DNA of 42,478 nt, from the NCBI GenBank assembly GCA_028703495.1, contig JAQVMT010000004.1, positions 1 to 42,478 on the forward strand, in the 5' to 3' direction. This DNA comes from Clostridia bacterium. Lineage in GTDB: Bacteria; Bacillota; Clostridia; Christensenellales; CAG-314. The position numbers were made by a program, and so were the translations under genes. The number at the start of each line of letters is the position of its first letter. Positions within the stretch are counted from its first letter, which is position 1. The notes under the pieces are model-generated. The model did no database searches, was not told the origin of the DNA, and saw only the letters and a list, made by a program, of their open reading frames with translations. Shown piece after piece: positions 32,256 through 40,894 of the stretch.

Positions 32256-34889
32256 ATGAATTATTTTAATGAAAGTGAGGAAAAAGCCATACGCTCGACT
32301 GATTCTCGGTTGGAGGGGTTGAGCACGGACGAGGCGCAAAAGCGGCTTGAAGCCGAGGGCAAGAACAGGCTAAAGGAAGGCAAGAAAATATCGATATTAA
32401 GTCGGATACTCAAGCAGGTGTCGGATCCGATGCTGCTGATACTGCTTGCCGCAGCCGTCGTAAGCGGTGTTACCGCTTTTATAAGCGGAGAGAGCTTCGC
32501 AGATGTTATAATTATTTTGGTGGTTGTGGCTATCAACACGTTTTTGGGGGTATTCCAAGAAAGCAAAGCCGAGAACGCGATCAAGGCGTTGCAGGAGATT
32601 GCCGCAGCCACGAGCAAGGTGCTTAGAAACGGCGTGCTTACCACAATTAAAAGCGAGGATTTGGTTAAGGGCGACATAATCGTGTTAGAAGCGGGCGACA
32701 GCGTTCCCGCCGACGCGCGAATTATCGAGTGTGCGAGCATGAAGGTGGAAGAAGCGGCTTTAACCGGCGAATCGGTGCCTGTTATCAAGCATACGGATGC
32801 CTTAAGCGGCGAGGTTTCGCTGGGCGACCGAACCAATATGGTTTATATGGGAAGCACGATGGTTTACGGACGAGGCAGGGCGGTAATCGTCGGCACGGGA
32901 ATGAATACCGAAATGGGCAAGATTGCCGATGCGCTCACAAAGACCGAGGACAGTAAAACTCCCTTGCAAAAGAAGCTCAATCAATTGAGCAAGTTTTTAA
33001 GTTGGTTGGTTTTGGGCATTTGTGCGGTGGTGTTTTTGATCGACGTTATAAGAATCGCTCCCGACTTTTCCTTCAACAACATTTTAGCGACCTTTATGAT
33101 TGCCGTATCCTTGGCGGTTGCGGCGATTCCCGAGGGCTTGGCAACGGTGGTTACCATACTTTTGAGCATCGGCGTTACCAAAATGAGCAAGCAAAACGCA
33201 GTGATTCGCAAGCTGACCGCGGTGGAAACGCTGGGCTGCACGCAGGTCATTTGCTCGGATAAGACGGGAACGCTTACCCAAAACAAGATGACGGTAACGG
33301 CGTTTACGGGGAGCAAGGACGAGCTTGTCAAGGCGATGGCTCTATGTAACGATGCCGAGCTTGACAACGATAACTCCGCCGTGGGAGAGCCTACGGAGTG
33401 CGCCTTGGTTAACTTTGCGTATGCAAACGGCGTATCCAAAAACGAATTAAAGGCAAGCTGTCATAGAATCGGCGAAGCTCCCTTCGACTCGATGAGAAAG
33501 ATGATGTCGACCGTACACGACTGCGGCGGCAAAATTGTTCAATATACAAAGGGCGCACACGACGAGGTGATAAGAAATTGCACAGCCGCGTTATTAGACG
33601 GCAAGGTCGTTCCCTTTGACGATAAGCTCAAGGTTGCGGCTTTGGCGGAGAATAAGAGAATGGCAGACAATGCGCTTCGCGTGCTTTGTGCCGCTATGCG
33701 CGTGTGGCAGACTGCTCCGACCGACTTTTCGGCGGAGAATTTAGAGAAAGACCTTTGCTATGTGGGACTTACCGGTATGATCGACCCCGTAAGGCCCGAA
33801 GCCGTCCAAGCCGTTAAGGAATGTAGACAAGCAGGTATTCGCCCGATTATGATTACGGGCGACCACATAGACACGGCGGTTGCGATTGCTAAGGAGCTGG
33901 GGATAATCAACGACGCGTCGCAGGCGATCACCGGGCGCGAGCTGTCCAAGCTTTCGGATGAGGAGTTCGACAAGGCATTGACAAAGTACTCGGTTTATGC
34001 AAGAGTTCAACCCGAGCATAAGGTGCGAATCGTCAATGCGTGGAAGAAAAGAGGTATGATAACCGCAATGACGGGCGACGGCGTCAATGATGCTCCGTCA
34101 ATCAAGGCGGCGGACATAGGCGTAGGAATGGGTATAACGGGTACGGATGTTACCAAAAACGTCGCGGATATGGTGCTTGCCGATGACAACTTCGCAACGA
34201 TAGTGTACGCCGTTCGCGAGGGCAGAAGAATCTACGACAACATCAGAAAGTCGATACAGTTTCTTTTGGCATCCAATTTGTCCGAGGTCATAACCATATT
34301 CGCGGCTACACTGTTGGGCTTTACCATACTTCAACCCGTGCATTTGCTTTGGATAAATCTGATAACGGATACTTTTCCCGCACTTGCGCTGGGAATGGAG
34401 AAGGAGGAGGTCGACATTATGCAACGTCCTCCGCGCAATTCCTCCGACGGTATCTTTGCGCAGGGAATGGGTGTGGACATCGCCGTCCAAGGCTTACTCT
34501 GCACGATAATCACGCTTGCCGCCTACTTCATCGGGCATTATGTGGAGTCGGGCGTTTGGGAGATAGCGCAAAGCGCGGACGGAATGACAATGGCGTTTTT
34601 AACTCTTTCCATGGTTGAAATATTCCACTCCTTCAATCTGCGTTATATCTCCAAGTCGATATTCGCATACAAAAAAACCAACATATATCTTTTGATTGCC
34701 GCAGTTGTGTCTTTGGCATTGCTTACGTGCGTTATCTACATCGACGTATTGAGTACTGCATTCAATCTAACGCATATAAGCCTTGGAGAGTATGCAATCG
34801 CTTTGGGATTGGCGTTTGCCATAATTCCGCTGAACGAGATATACAAGCTAATAAAACGCGCAAGCATGAAAAAGCGCAACAAGCAATAA
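32256..34889 (+). CDS. Cation-translocating P-type ATPase, Ca2+ type (P2A)
   Basis: An 877-residue P-type ATPase with ten predicted membrane helices. The actuator domain has LTGES, the phosphorylation site is DKTGTLTQNKMT, and the hinge is MTGDGVNDAPSIKAADIGVGMG. Transport-site residues match the Ca2+ pumps: PEGL in M4, SNLSE in M5 (Asn and Glu) and NLITDTFPALALG in M6 (Asn, Thr, Asp). This supports Ca2+ export like PacL/PMR1; Mn2+ is possible. AACGAGGTAAT precedes the ATG. The ~310-nt leader has tandem hairpins that may control it. The 3' end and terminator appear repeated downstream. Confidence 0.92.
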   Translation: MNYFNESEEKAIRSTDSRLEGLSTDEAQKRLEAEGKNRLKEGKKISILSRILKQVSDPMLLILLAAAVVSGVTAFISGESFADVIIILVVVAINTFLGVFQESKAENAIKALQEIAAATSKVLRNGVLTTIKSEDLVKGDIIVLEAGDSVPADARIIECASMKVEEAALTGESVPVIKHTDALSGEVSLGDRTNMVYMGSTMVYGRGRAVIVGTGMNTEMGKIADALTKTEDSKTPLQKKLNQLSKFLSWLVLGICAVVFLIDVIRIAPDFSFNNILATFMIAVSLAVAAIPEGLATVVTILLSIGVTKMSKQNAVIRKLTAVETLGCTQVICSDKTGTLTQNKMTVTAFTGSKDELVKAMALCNDAELDNDNSAVGEPTECALVNFAYANGVSKNELKASCHRIGEAPFDSMRKMMSTVHDCGGKIVQYTKGAHDEVIRNCTAALLDGKVVPFDDKLKVAALAENKRMADNALRVLCAAMRVWQTAPTDFSAENLEKDLCYVGLTGMIDPVRPEAVQAVKECRQAGIRPIMITGDHIDTAVAIAKELGIINDASQAITGRELSKLSDEEFDKALTKYSVYARVQPEHKVRIVNAWKKRGMITAMTGDGVNDAPSIKAADIGVGMGITGTDVTKNVADMVLADDNFATIVYAVREGRRIYDNIRKSIQFLLASNLSEVITIFAATLLGFTILQPVHLLWINLITDTFPALALGMEKEEVDIMQRPPRNSSDGIFAQGMGVDIAVQGLLCTIITLAAYFIGHYVESGVWEIAQSADGMTMAFLTLSMVEIFHSFNLRYISKSIFAYKKTNIYLLIAAVVSLALLTCVIYIDVLSTAFNLTHISLGEYAIALGLAFAIIPLNEIYKLIKRASMKKRNKQ

Positions 34890-34901
34890 AAATCGACAAA
34901 G

Positions 34902-34925
34902 CCGACTGTAAAAGGTCGGTTTTTT
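34902..34925 (+). terminator. Terminator of the P-type ATPase gene
   Basis: CCGAC-TGTAAAAG-GTCGG followed by TTTTTT, just after the stop. Confidence 0.8.
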
Positions 34926-34957
34926 GATAGTAGCAGATTATGCTTTTCGGTGCAATC

Positions 34958-35215
34958 GGTATGTGAACGCAAGCAATGCAAAACGCACGGATACAAAACG
35001 GTTGTTAAGTTTATATTTTACCGTAAACCTATCGGCGGTTTTTGTATGTGAACGCAAGCAATGTTAAACGCGCGAATATAAAGAATATAAATACTTACGA
35101 TTGTTTGAGGTAAGTTGGGTGGCGGTTTTTAGTATATTTAGACAGGGATAAGAAATCTATGGGCAAAAAGGGATTGAAGCAATAGGTGGTGGTTTTTAGT
35201 ATATTTAAACGGGAT
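34958..35215 (+). repeat. Array of decayed copies of the ATPase tail plus terminator
   Basis: AACGCAAGCAATG(CA/TT)AAACGC at about 34967 and 35050 resembles the gene end AACGCGCAAGCATGAAAAAGCGC at 34856. Each unit closes with a (G)GCGGTTTTT or GGTGGTTTTT tract (about 35034, 35121, 35190) like the real terminator. The last two units share GGTTTTTAGTATATTTA. It fills the gap 34926-35259. Confidence 0.6.
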
Positions 35216-35259
35216 AGGAGCATCGGGCCTATATTTTTCGGCATATTGTTAAAAAACGC

Positions 35260-35288
35260 TTGTAAAAAACGAAAAAAGTCGCTACAAT
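35260..35288 (+). promoter_or_regulatory. yifB promoter
   Basis: TTGTAA (35260-35265), 17 bp, TACAAT (35283-35288). Confidence 0.7.
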
Positions 35289-35353
35289 AAAAGTGGTATG
35301 GATTACCATTATAAGGATAACAGTGGCGACATCGATTAAAAAGGGAGGTTATT

Positions 35354-36883
35354 ATGCTGACTTCTTACAAAAGTATAGCTCTTATGGGGCTTGATGGTTA
35401 TATCACCGAGGTCGAGGTGGATATGAGCTTGGGTGGCTTGCCCGGCTATGACACGGTCGGACTTGCCGACACTGCCGTCAAGGAATCCAAGGAGAGGATT
35501 CACTCGGCAATCAAGAACAGCGGTTACAGATATCCTTCCGCCAGAGTCGTGGTTAACCTTGCGCCTGCCGATGTCAAAAAGGAGGGGACCTATTTCGATT
35601 TAGCTATTGCGTTGGGAATTTTGGCGTCGAGCGGTCAATTGAAATCGGCAATCGCTCCCGAATACGTCATTATCGGGGAGCTTTCGCTTGTAGGCAAGGT
35701 AAGGCGCGTAAATGGTGTTCTGCCGATACTCATTTCCGCCAAGCAACAGGGCTATACCAAGGCTATAATTCCCTTCGATAACCGAGGCGAAGCCGTTCAC
35801 ATCGAGGGAATGGAGGTTATCGCGGTGGAGTCGCTTAGGGAGGCTTGCGAGGTTCTCGAGGGCAAACGACAGCCGCAGATTGTCGAGCATATCCCGTGGA
35901 AGCCCAAACGGGTGGAGGACGATGCTCACGATATGAAGTACATCAAGGGGCAATATGTTGCCAAAAGGGCATTGGAAATCGCTATCGCAGGCGAACACAA
36001 CGTGCTTTTTATCGGACCTCCCGGCGCGGGAAAGAGTATGCTTGCAAAGGCTGTACCCACGGTAATGCCCGATATGACCTTCGAGGAGGCTCTCGAAACC
36101 ACCAAAATTCATTCTATCGCGGGATTTTTGGACGAAAGGCTGGGCTTTTTGCGCGAACGCCCTTTTAGATCTCCGCACCATACGGCAACGCCGATTGCAT
36201 TGGTCGGAGGCGGCAGAAATGCCAAACCCGGCGAGGTAAGCCTTGCAAACAACGGAGTGTTGTTTTTGGACGAGCTTCCCGAGTATTCGCGGCACGTTCT
36301 TGAAACTCTGCGCCAGCCGATAGAGGACGGCTACATCACCGTTTCAAGGCATCTAATGATTGTCAAGTATCCATGCAAATTCACGCTGGTTGCAAGCATG
36401 AACCCCTGTCCTTGCGGCAATTACGGCAGTAAGAAGCACGAATGCACCTGTTCGGCTTCGCAGATACACAGATACCGCGCCAAGCTTAGCGGTCCGTTGA
36501 TGGACAGAATCGACATTCACGTCGAGGTGGACGGTGTAAGCTTTGAGGACCTTTCGGACAAGAGCGGTCAATCCGAGTCCTCCGCCGTTGTGAGAGCGCG
36601 TATCGAAAAGGCACGCGCCGTGCAAGCCGAGCGTTTCAAGGGAACCGACATAAGCTACAACGCGCAAATGAGCAATGCGCAAATGAAGGACTATTGCAAA
36701 ATCGACGAAAGGAGCAATCTCCTCCTTAAAACCGCCTTCGACAGATTGAACCTAAGCGCGCGCGGTTACAACCGAATACTCAAGGTTGCGCGAACAATCG
36801 CCGACTTGGACGGAAGTGAGCAGATAACCTCGGGACACGTCGCCGAAGCCCTGCAATACAGATCCTACGACAAGAATAAGTAA
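35354..36883 (+). CDS. YifB/ComM-family Mg-chelatase-like AAA ATPase
   Basis: A 509-residue protein. The N-terminal domain (GLPGYDTVGLADTAVKESKERIHSAIKNSG) is the ChlI fold of YifB/ComM. The AAA core has Walker A GPPGAGKSMLAKAVP, Walker B GVLFLDELPEY, and the conserved NPCPCGNYG cluster. The C-terminal helical part includes LNLSARGYNRILKVARTIADL. ComM is a helicase promoting branch migration during natural transformation; the following dprA gene fits that. AAGGGAGG precedes the ATG. Direct data exist for ComM, not for this protein. Confidence 0.93.
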   Translation: MLTSYKSIALMGLDGYITEVEVDMSLGGLPGYDTVGLADTAVKESKERIHSAIKNSGYRYPSARVVVNLAPADVKKEGTYFDLAIALGILASSGQLKSAIAPEYVIIGELSLVGKVRRVNGVLPILISAKQQGYTKAIIPFDNRGEAVHIEGMEVIAVESLREACEVLEGKRQPQIVEHIPWKPKRVEDDAHDMKYIKGQYVAKRALEIAIAGEHNVLFIGPPGAGKSMLAKAVPTVMPDMTFEEALETTKIHSIAGFLDERLGFLRERPFRSPHHTATPIALVGGGRNAKPGEVSLANNGVLFLDELPEYSRHVLETLRQPIEDGYITVSRHLMIVKYPCKFTLVASMNPCPCGNYGSKKHECTCSASQIHRYRAKLSGPLMDRIDIHVEVDGVSFEDLSDKSGQSESSAVVRARIEKARAVQAERFKGTDISYNAQMSNAQMKDYCKIDERSNLLLKTAFDRLNLSARGYNRILKVARTIADLDGSEQITSGHVAEALQYRSYDKNK

Positions 36884-37022
36884 AGGTTATATCCTTACCT
36901 TATTGCCATGCCGCTAAAAAGGCTAAGCTGCTTGTGCGACAGTAAAGGCAGTATGGTAGCTTTTACCATGCAACACAAACATTTTTGGGAATAAAAACCA
37001 AAAAGATGCCGATGAATGTGTA

Positions 37023-37044
37023 GAAATCAGAAGTGGCTTAGCAT
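37023..37044 (+). promoter_or_regulatory. Dispersed AGAAGTGGCTTAGCAT motif, copy 4
   Basis: GAAAT-CAGAAGTGGCTTAGCAT, ~60 nt before the dprA ATG. It matches 22194-22215 at nearly all positions. Confidence 0.35.
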
Positions 37045-37101
37045 AAGTGTATTACCACGGGATAAATACAGACAAAAGAGCAACAGCAGAAGGGTGCGGA
37101 T

Positions 37102-38346
37102 ATGGACACATATGAGAAGAAGGCATTGTATATTACGGCTCTTTACGGAGGACTTACCGCTAAGCAGTCCAAGGAGCTTTACGGAATGTTTTCGAATGCG
37201 GAGGATTTGTGGCGTAACCTTCGCAAAAGACATGCGGCGTGTGAGCTGTTGGGCGACAAGAAATACAAGGTGCTTTGCGACAATATGACCGATTCGGTGT
37301 ACGCCGACAGCGTTAAGCGATTGGAAAGAGAGGGCATTACTATACTTTCTCCGCATTTTAATTTTGAAGCAAAAGCTTTCGAAGCCGAACGAAATGCAAG
37401 CACCTTTGACAAAACCAACGAAACCAACCGAAGTACAAGCACCTTTGACAAAACTAACGGAGCCGAACGAAACGCAAACGGTTTAGGCAATACCTACGAA
37501 GCCGAACGCAACGAGGAAGCTATCGGAGGGTCGGTTGTTTGGGATTATTACGACTCACCCTCGGTGCTGTTTGCGAGGGGTGATACGAGGTTGCTCGAGA
37601 CAAAGATGGTTGCCGTTTGCGGTACGAGGAAGGCGACGGGCTACGGCAAACGCGTTGCAGAGGTTTTTACAGCCGCCTTCGTGCAGTCGGGCATTTCTGT
37701 GTTGACGGGTGTCAGCTTGGGAATAGAAGCCGTTGCGGTTGACGTTGCAACCAAGCTCGGCGGAAATTGCATCGGAATTCTGCCCTGCGGCTTCTATGCA
37801 TTGAGCGACGACAGATGTGCAAGGAGGATTGTAGACAACGGCGGTTTGCTTTTGAGCGAGTACGCACCGGATGTCGGCGTAATGAGCTACCATTATTTGG
37901 AGCGCAACAGATTATTGGCGATGCTTGCCGATGTCGTTTTGATTGTCGAGGCGGGGAACAAAAGCGGTGCTTTGTCCGTGGCAGAGTTTGCCGCCGAATA
38001 CGGAAAGAACGTCTATGCGGTGCCGGGTGAATTGTTTTCGGTCGCATCAAAGGGTACGAATAAGCTTATAAAGGAAATGTGCGGCGTTGCTTTGGAGCCT
38101 GCCGATGTTATAAGAGATTTCGTGGACGTGTATAAACCCGTCGAAGAAGTTAAAAATGACTATAACTTTTCCGAGGAGGAATATAAAATCATCGATGCGC
38201 TCAAAGCGGATACCACGACCGTCAACGGAATTGTGGAGACAACGGGCATCGATGCCGCCAAAATTGTCCGAATTCTAGGGCTTTTGGAAATCGGCGGAAT
38301 CGTATTCAAAAGCGAGGACGGCTATCGGTTGGCGGTGGAGCTGTAA
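37102..38346 (+). CDS. dprA: DNA-processing protein DprA, divergent, with repeat insertion
   Basis: A 414-residue DprA/Smf. An N-terminal helical SAM-like domain (1-85) comes first. An unusual linker at ~93-141 follows, made of 13-residue units such as EAERNASTFDKTN. The Rossmann core (VAVCGTRKATGYGKRVAE, PCGFYALSD, ERNRLLAMLADVVLIVEAGNKSGALSVAEFAAEYGKNVYAVPG) is next, then a winged-helix DML1-like C-terminus (~350-414). The usual SGxARGIDxxAH loop reads TGVSLGIEAVAVD: Arg, Asp and His are replaced. DprA loads RecA on incoming single strands. AAGGGTG is a modest ribosome binding site. Confidence 0.9.
   Translation: MDTYEKKALYITALYGGLTAKQSKELYGMFSNAEDLWRNLRKRHAACELLGDKKYKVLCDNMTDSVYADSVKRLEREGITILSPHFNFEAKAFEAERNASTFDKTNETNRSTSTFDKTNGAERNANGLGNTYEAERNEEAIGGSVVWDYYDSPSVLFARGDTRLLETKMVAVCGTRKATGYGKRVAEVFTAAFVQSGISVLTGVSLGIEAVAVDVATKLGGNCIGILPCGFYALSDDRCARRIVDNGGLLLSEYAPDVGVMSYHYLERNRLLAMLADVVLIVEAGNKSGALSVAEFAAEYGKNVYAVPGELFSVASKGTNKLIKEMCGVALEPADVIRDFVDVYKPVEEVKNDYNFSEEEYKIIDALKADTTTVNGIVETTGIDAAKIVRILGLLEIGGIVFKSEDGYRLAVEL
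37381..37524. repeat. 39-bp in-frame tandem repeats inside dprA
   Basis: Units at 37381-37419, 37420-37458, 37459-37497 and a partial unit from 37498 share GAAGCCGAACG and AGCACCTTTGACAAAAC. They encode 13-residue units EAERNASTFDKTN, ETNRSTSTFDKTN, GAERNANGLGNTY, EAERNEEA. Confidence 0.9.
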
Positions 38347-38441
38347 TTTATCCGCCGAGCAAGTCGGGTTATTTGGTTATTATTCAGTAAGCAAAAAGGA
38401 AAAAGGAGGAGCATTCTCCTTAGGGAGAAAGGCATATTTAA

Positions 38442-40667
38442 ATGAAACTAGTTATTGTAGAATCGCCCGCTAAGGCGAAGACTATCGGAAAATACTTAGG
38501 AAGCGACTACAAGGTGGATGCTTCGGGAGGACATATTCGAGATTTACCCGTAAAGGAATTGGGTATTGACATAGACAACAATTACGAACCCAAGTATGTG
38601 GATACGGTTACCAAAAAGGACTTGATAAAGAGGCTTGCCGCAGAGGTCAAAAAGGCGGACGGCGTTTATCTTGCGACCGACCCGGACAGAGAGGGTGAAG
38701 CTATTTCCTGGCATTTGGCGAATGCGTTGAAGCTTAAAACGACCGACTGCAACAGAATCGAGTTCAACGAAATCACCAAAAACGCCGTACAAAATGCGTT
38801 ATCCAAGCCGCGAAAAATCGATATGGATTTGGTAAACGCCCAACAGGCAAGGCGTGTGCTTGACAGGCTTGTGGGTTACAAGCTAAGTCCGGTGCTTTGC
38901 AAGAAAATCCGCAAAAATCTCAGTGCAGGCAGAGTTCAGTCGGCGGCGTTGAAAATTTTAGTGGACAGAGAGCGTGAAATAAGGGCGTTCAAGCCCGAGG
39001 AATATTGGGTTATTACTGCCTATTTATACAAAAAGGACAGCGATTGCGGCATTTTCAAGTCGCTTCTGTTTGAAAAAAGCGGCAAGAAAATCAAGGTCGA
39101 AAATAAAGAGCAGTGCGACAAGGTGCTTTCCGACATCGAAAACGGCAAATTCATCGTTCAAAGCGTTAAAAGGGGAACAAAGGCCTCCTATCCGCAGCCG
39201 CCGTTTACCACAAGCACACTTCAACAGGATGCAATATCCAAGTTGAACTTGGGCTCCTCGGTGACCATGCAAATTGCACAGCAGCTTTATGAGGGCGTGG
39301 AATTGCCCGGCTTGGGACATACCGCACTGGTAACCTACATCAGAACCGACTCGGTCCGAGTTGCCAAGGAGGCGCAGGATGCGGCGTTAGCATACATCGG
39401 CGAAAAGTACGGCGATAAGTACGTTCCGCAAAAGCCAAACGTTTACAAATCCAAAAAGGACAGTCAGGATGCGCACGAAGCGATCCGACCGATTAACCTT
39501 GCTTTTACGCCTCAATCGCTGGCAAAGTCGCTCAAGCCCGAGCAATACAAGGTTTACAAGCTTATATACGAGAGGTTTTTGGCAAGCCAATCCACTCCCG
39601 CGCAGTACAATACGCTTGCTATCGTATTTGACTGCAACAATTACGGCTTCAAGACGACGGGACGTACGATGCTGTTCGACGGCTATTTAAGAATATACGG
39701 CGAGGACAAAGCCGAAAACGGCAAAGCCGAGGATGAGGAGGATAAGCTACTTCCCGATTTTTCCGAGAAAGAGCAAGCAGAAAAGGATAAAATCACCAAC
39801 GAGCAGAAATTCACAAAGCCGCCTACAAGATACACCGAAAGCTCTTTGGTTAAGGCTATGGAGGAAAGCGGTATCGGCAGACCGAGCACCTATTCGACGA
39901 TTATCAACACGCTTTACTTCAGAAAGTATTCGGAGCTTGATAAGAAGTCGATTGTGCCGACCGAGCTTGGGTTTATCGTTACGGAGTATTTAGAGAAATA
40001 CTTTGCCGACGTCGTAAATATCGAGTTTACCGCCGGTATGGAGGATAAGCTGGACAACATCGAGGAGAAGGGCGACGACTGGCGAAAGGTCGTACATGAG
40101 TTTTATCAGCCGTTGCTTAAAGAAATCGTTTATGCGAATAAAGAGGGGGAAAAAGTAAAAATGAAAGCCGAAGAATCGGACGTTATCTGCGAGAAATGCG
40201 GAGCTAAAATGATAATCAAGGAAGGACCTTACGGTAAATACCTAGCTTGTCCCAATTTTCCCGATTGTAAGAACATCAAGGGATTAAAAAACGGCGAAAA
40301 GACCACCGAATCCAAACCCACCGATATCAAATGCGAAAAATGCGGAGCAGATATGGTGGAAAAGACCGGGCGTTACGGTAGGTATCTGGCTTGCTCCAAG
40401 TATCCCGAGTGTAAAAACACAAAGCCGATTAACGAAATCGTGGGCAAATGCCCTAAGTGCGGAGGCGACCTTGTCAAGCGTTTCAGCAAAGCGGGCAAGC
40501 TCTTTTACGGTTGCTCCAAATATCCCGACTGTAAGTTTATGAGCTGGGATATTCCGTCGGATAAGCCTTGTGAAAAGTGCGGCGGAACAATGTATAAAAA
40601 GACGGGCAAACAAGGCAACGTCTTTATCTGCGAAAATTGCAAAAACACCCGCGAGGTCAACGAGTAA
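38442..40667 (+). CDS. topA: DNA topoisomerase I (type IA)
   Basis: A 741-residue enzyme relaxing negative supercoils. The Toprim start is KLVIVESPAKAKTIGKYLG, with acidic DPDREGEAISWHLA. The catalytic Tyr lies in TALVTYIRTDSVRV. SAGRVQSAALKILVDRE and STYSTIINTL complete the core. The C-terminus has four Cys4 zinc-ribbon modules (CEKCGAKM...CPNFPDC, CEKCGADM...CSKYPEC, CPKCGGDL...CSKYPDC, CEKCGGTM...CENC). AGGGAGAAAGG precedes the ATG. Upstream, AAGGAG and CTCCTT form a hairpin that could mask a second Shine-Dalgarno-like sequence. Confidence 0.97.
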   Translation: MKLVIVESPAKAKTIGKYLGSDYKVDASGGHIRDLPVKELGIDIDNNYEPKYVDTVTKKDLIKRLAAEVKKADGVYLATDPDREGEAISWHLANALKLKTTDCNRIEFNEITKNAVQNALSKPRKIDMDLVNAQQARRVLDRLVGYKLSPVLCKKIRKNLSAGRVQSAALKILVDREREIRAFKPEEYWVITAYLYKKDSDCGIFKSLLFEKSGKKIKVENKEQCDKVLSDIENGKFIVQSVKRGTKASYPQPPFTTSTLQQDAISKLNLGSSVTMQIAQQLYEGVELPGLGHTALVTYIRTDSVRVAKEAQDAALAYIGEKYGDKYVPQKPNVYKSKKDSQDAHEAIRPINLAFTPQSLAKSLKPEQYKVYKLIYERFLASQSTPAQYNTLAIVFDCNNYGFKTTGRTMLFDGYLRIYGEDKAENGKAEDEEDKLLPDFSEKEQAEKDKITNEQKFTKPPTRYTESSLVKAMEESGIGRPSTYSTIINTLYFRKYSELDKKSIVPTELGFIVTEYLEKYFADVVNIEFTAGMEDKLDNIEEKGDDWRKVVHEFYQPLLKEIVYANKEGEKVKMKAEESDVICEKCGAKMIIKEGPYGKYLACPNFPDCKNIKGLKNGEKTTESKPTDIKCEKCGADMVEKTGRYGRYLACSKYPECKNTKPINEIVGKCPKCGGDLVKRFSKAGKLFYGCSKYPDCKFMSWDIPSDKPCEKCGGTMYKKTGKQGNVFICENCKNTREVNE

Positions 40668-40699
40668 CATTGCTTGGATTCGTCCTCTTGACAAATGAC

Positions 40700-40726
40700 G
40701 TAGGGGCAAACCCAAGTGTTTGCCCG
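40700..40726 (+). repeat. REP-like palindromic element, copy 3
   Basis: GTAGGGGCAAACCCAAGTGT then TTGCCC. Both arms changed together from GCGAAC/GTTCGC to GCAAAC/GTTTGC, preserving pairing. Confidence 0.7.
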
Positions 40727-40821
40727 CTCTATGCACCACAGCCTTTTGAATTTGAAGCAAAGGGATAGACCGTATTGTCGCCCGCTCTATGCACCACGCC
40801 TTTTGAATATGAAGCAATGGA
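40721..40821. repeat. Two copies of a ~44-bp direct repeat before trmFO
   Basis: GCCCGCTCTATGCACCAC then GCCTTTTGAA(T)(T/A)TGAAGCAA at 40721-40765 and 40779-40821, overlapping the REP-like element on the left. Confidence 0.8.
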
Positions 40822-40894
40822 ACAATGCTGTGCGCGCGTGTTATATGTAGCAATAGGGAAAGTGCGGTGCGCGTGCATACAAAAAAAGGAAAAA

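Noticed and set aside
37960-38400. dprA tail duplicated downstream (GYRLAVEL-stop against GYLVIIQ-stop)
   Set aside because: The match spans only a few codons and could be chance, so it is not counted among the solid gene-end duplications.
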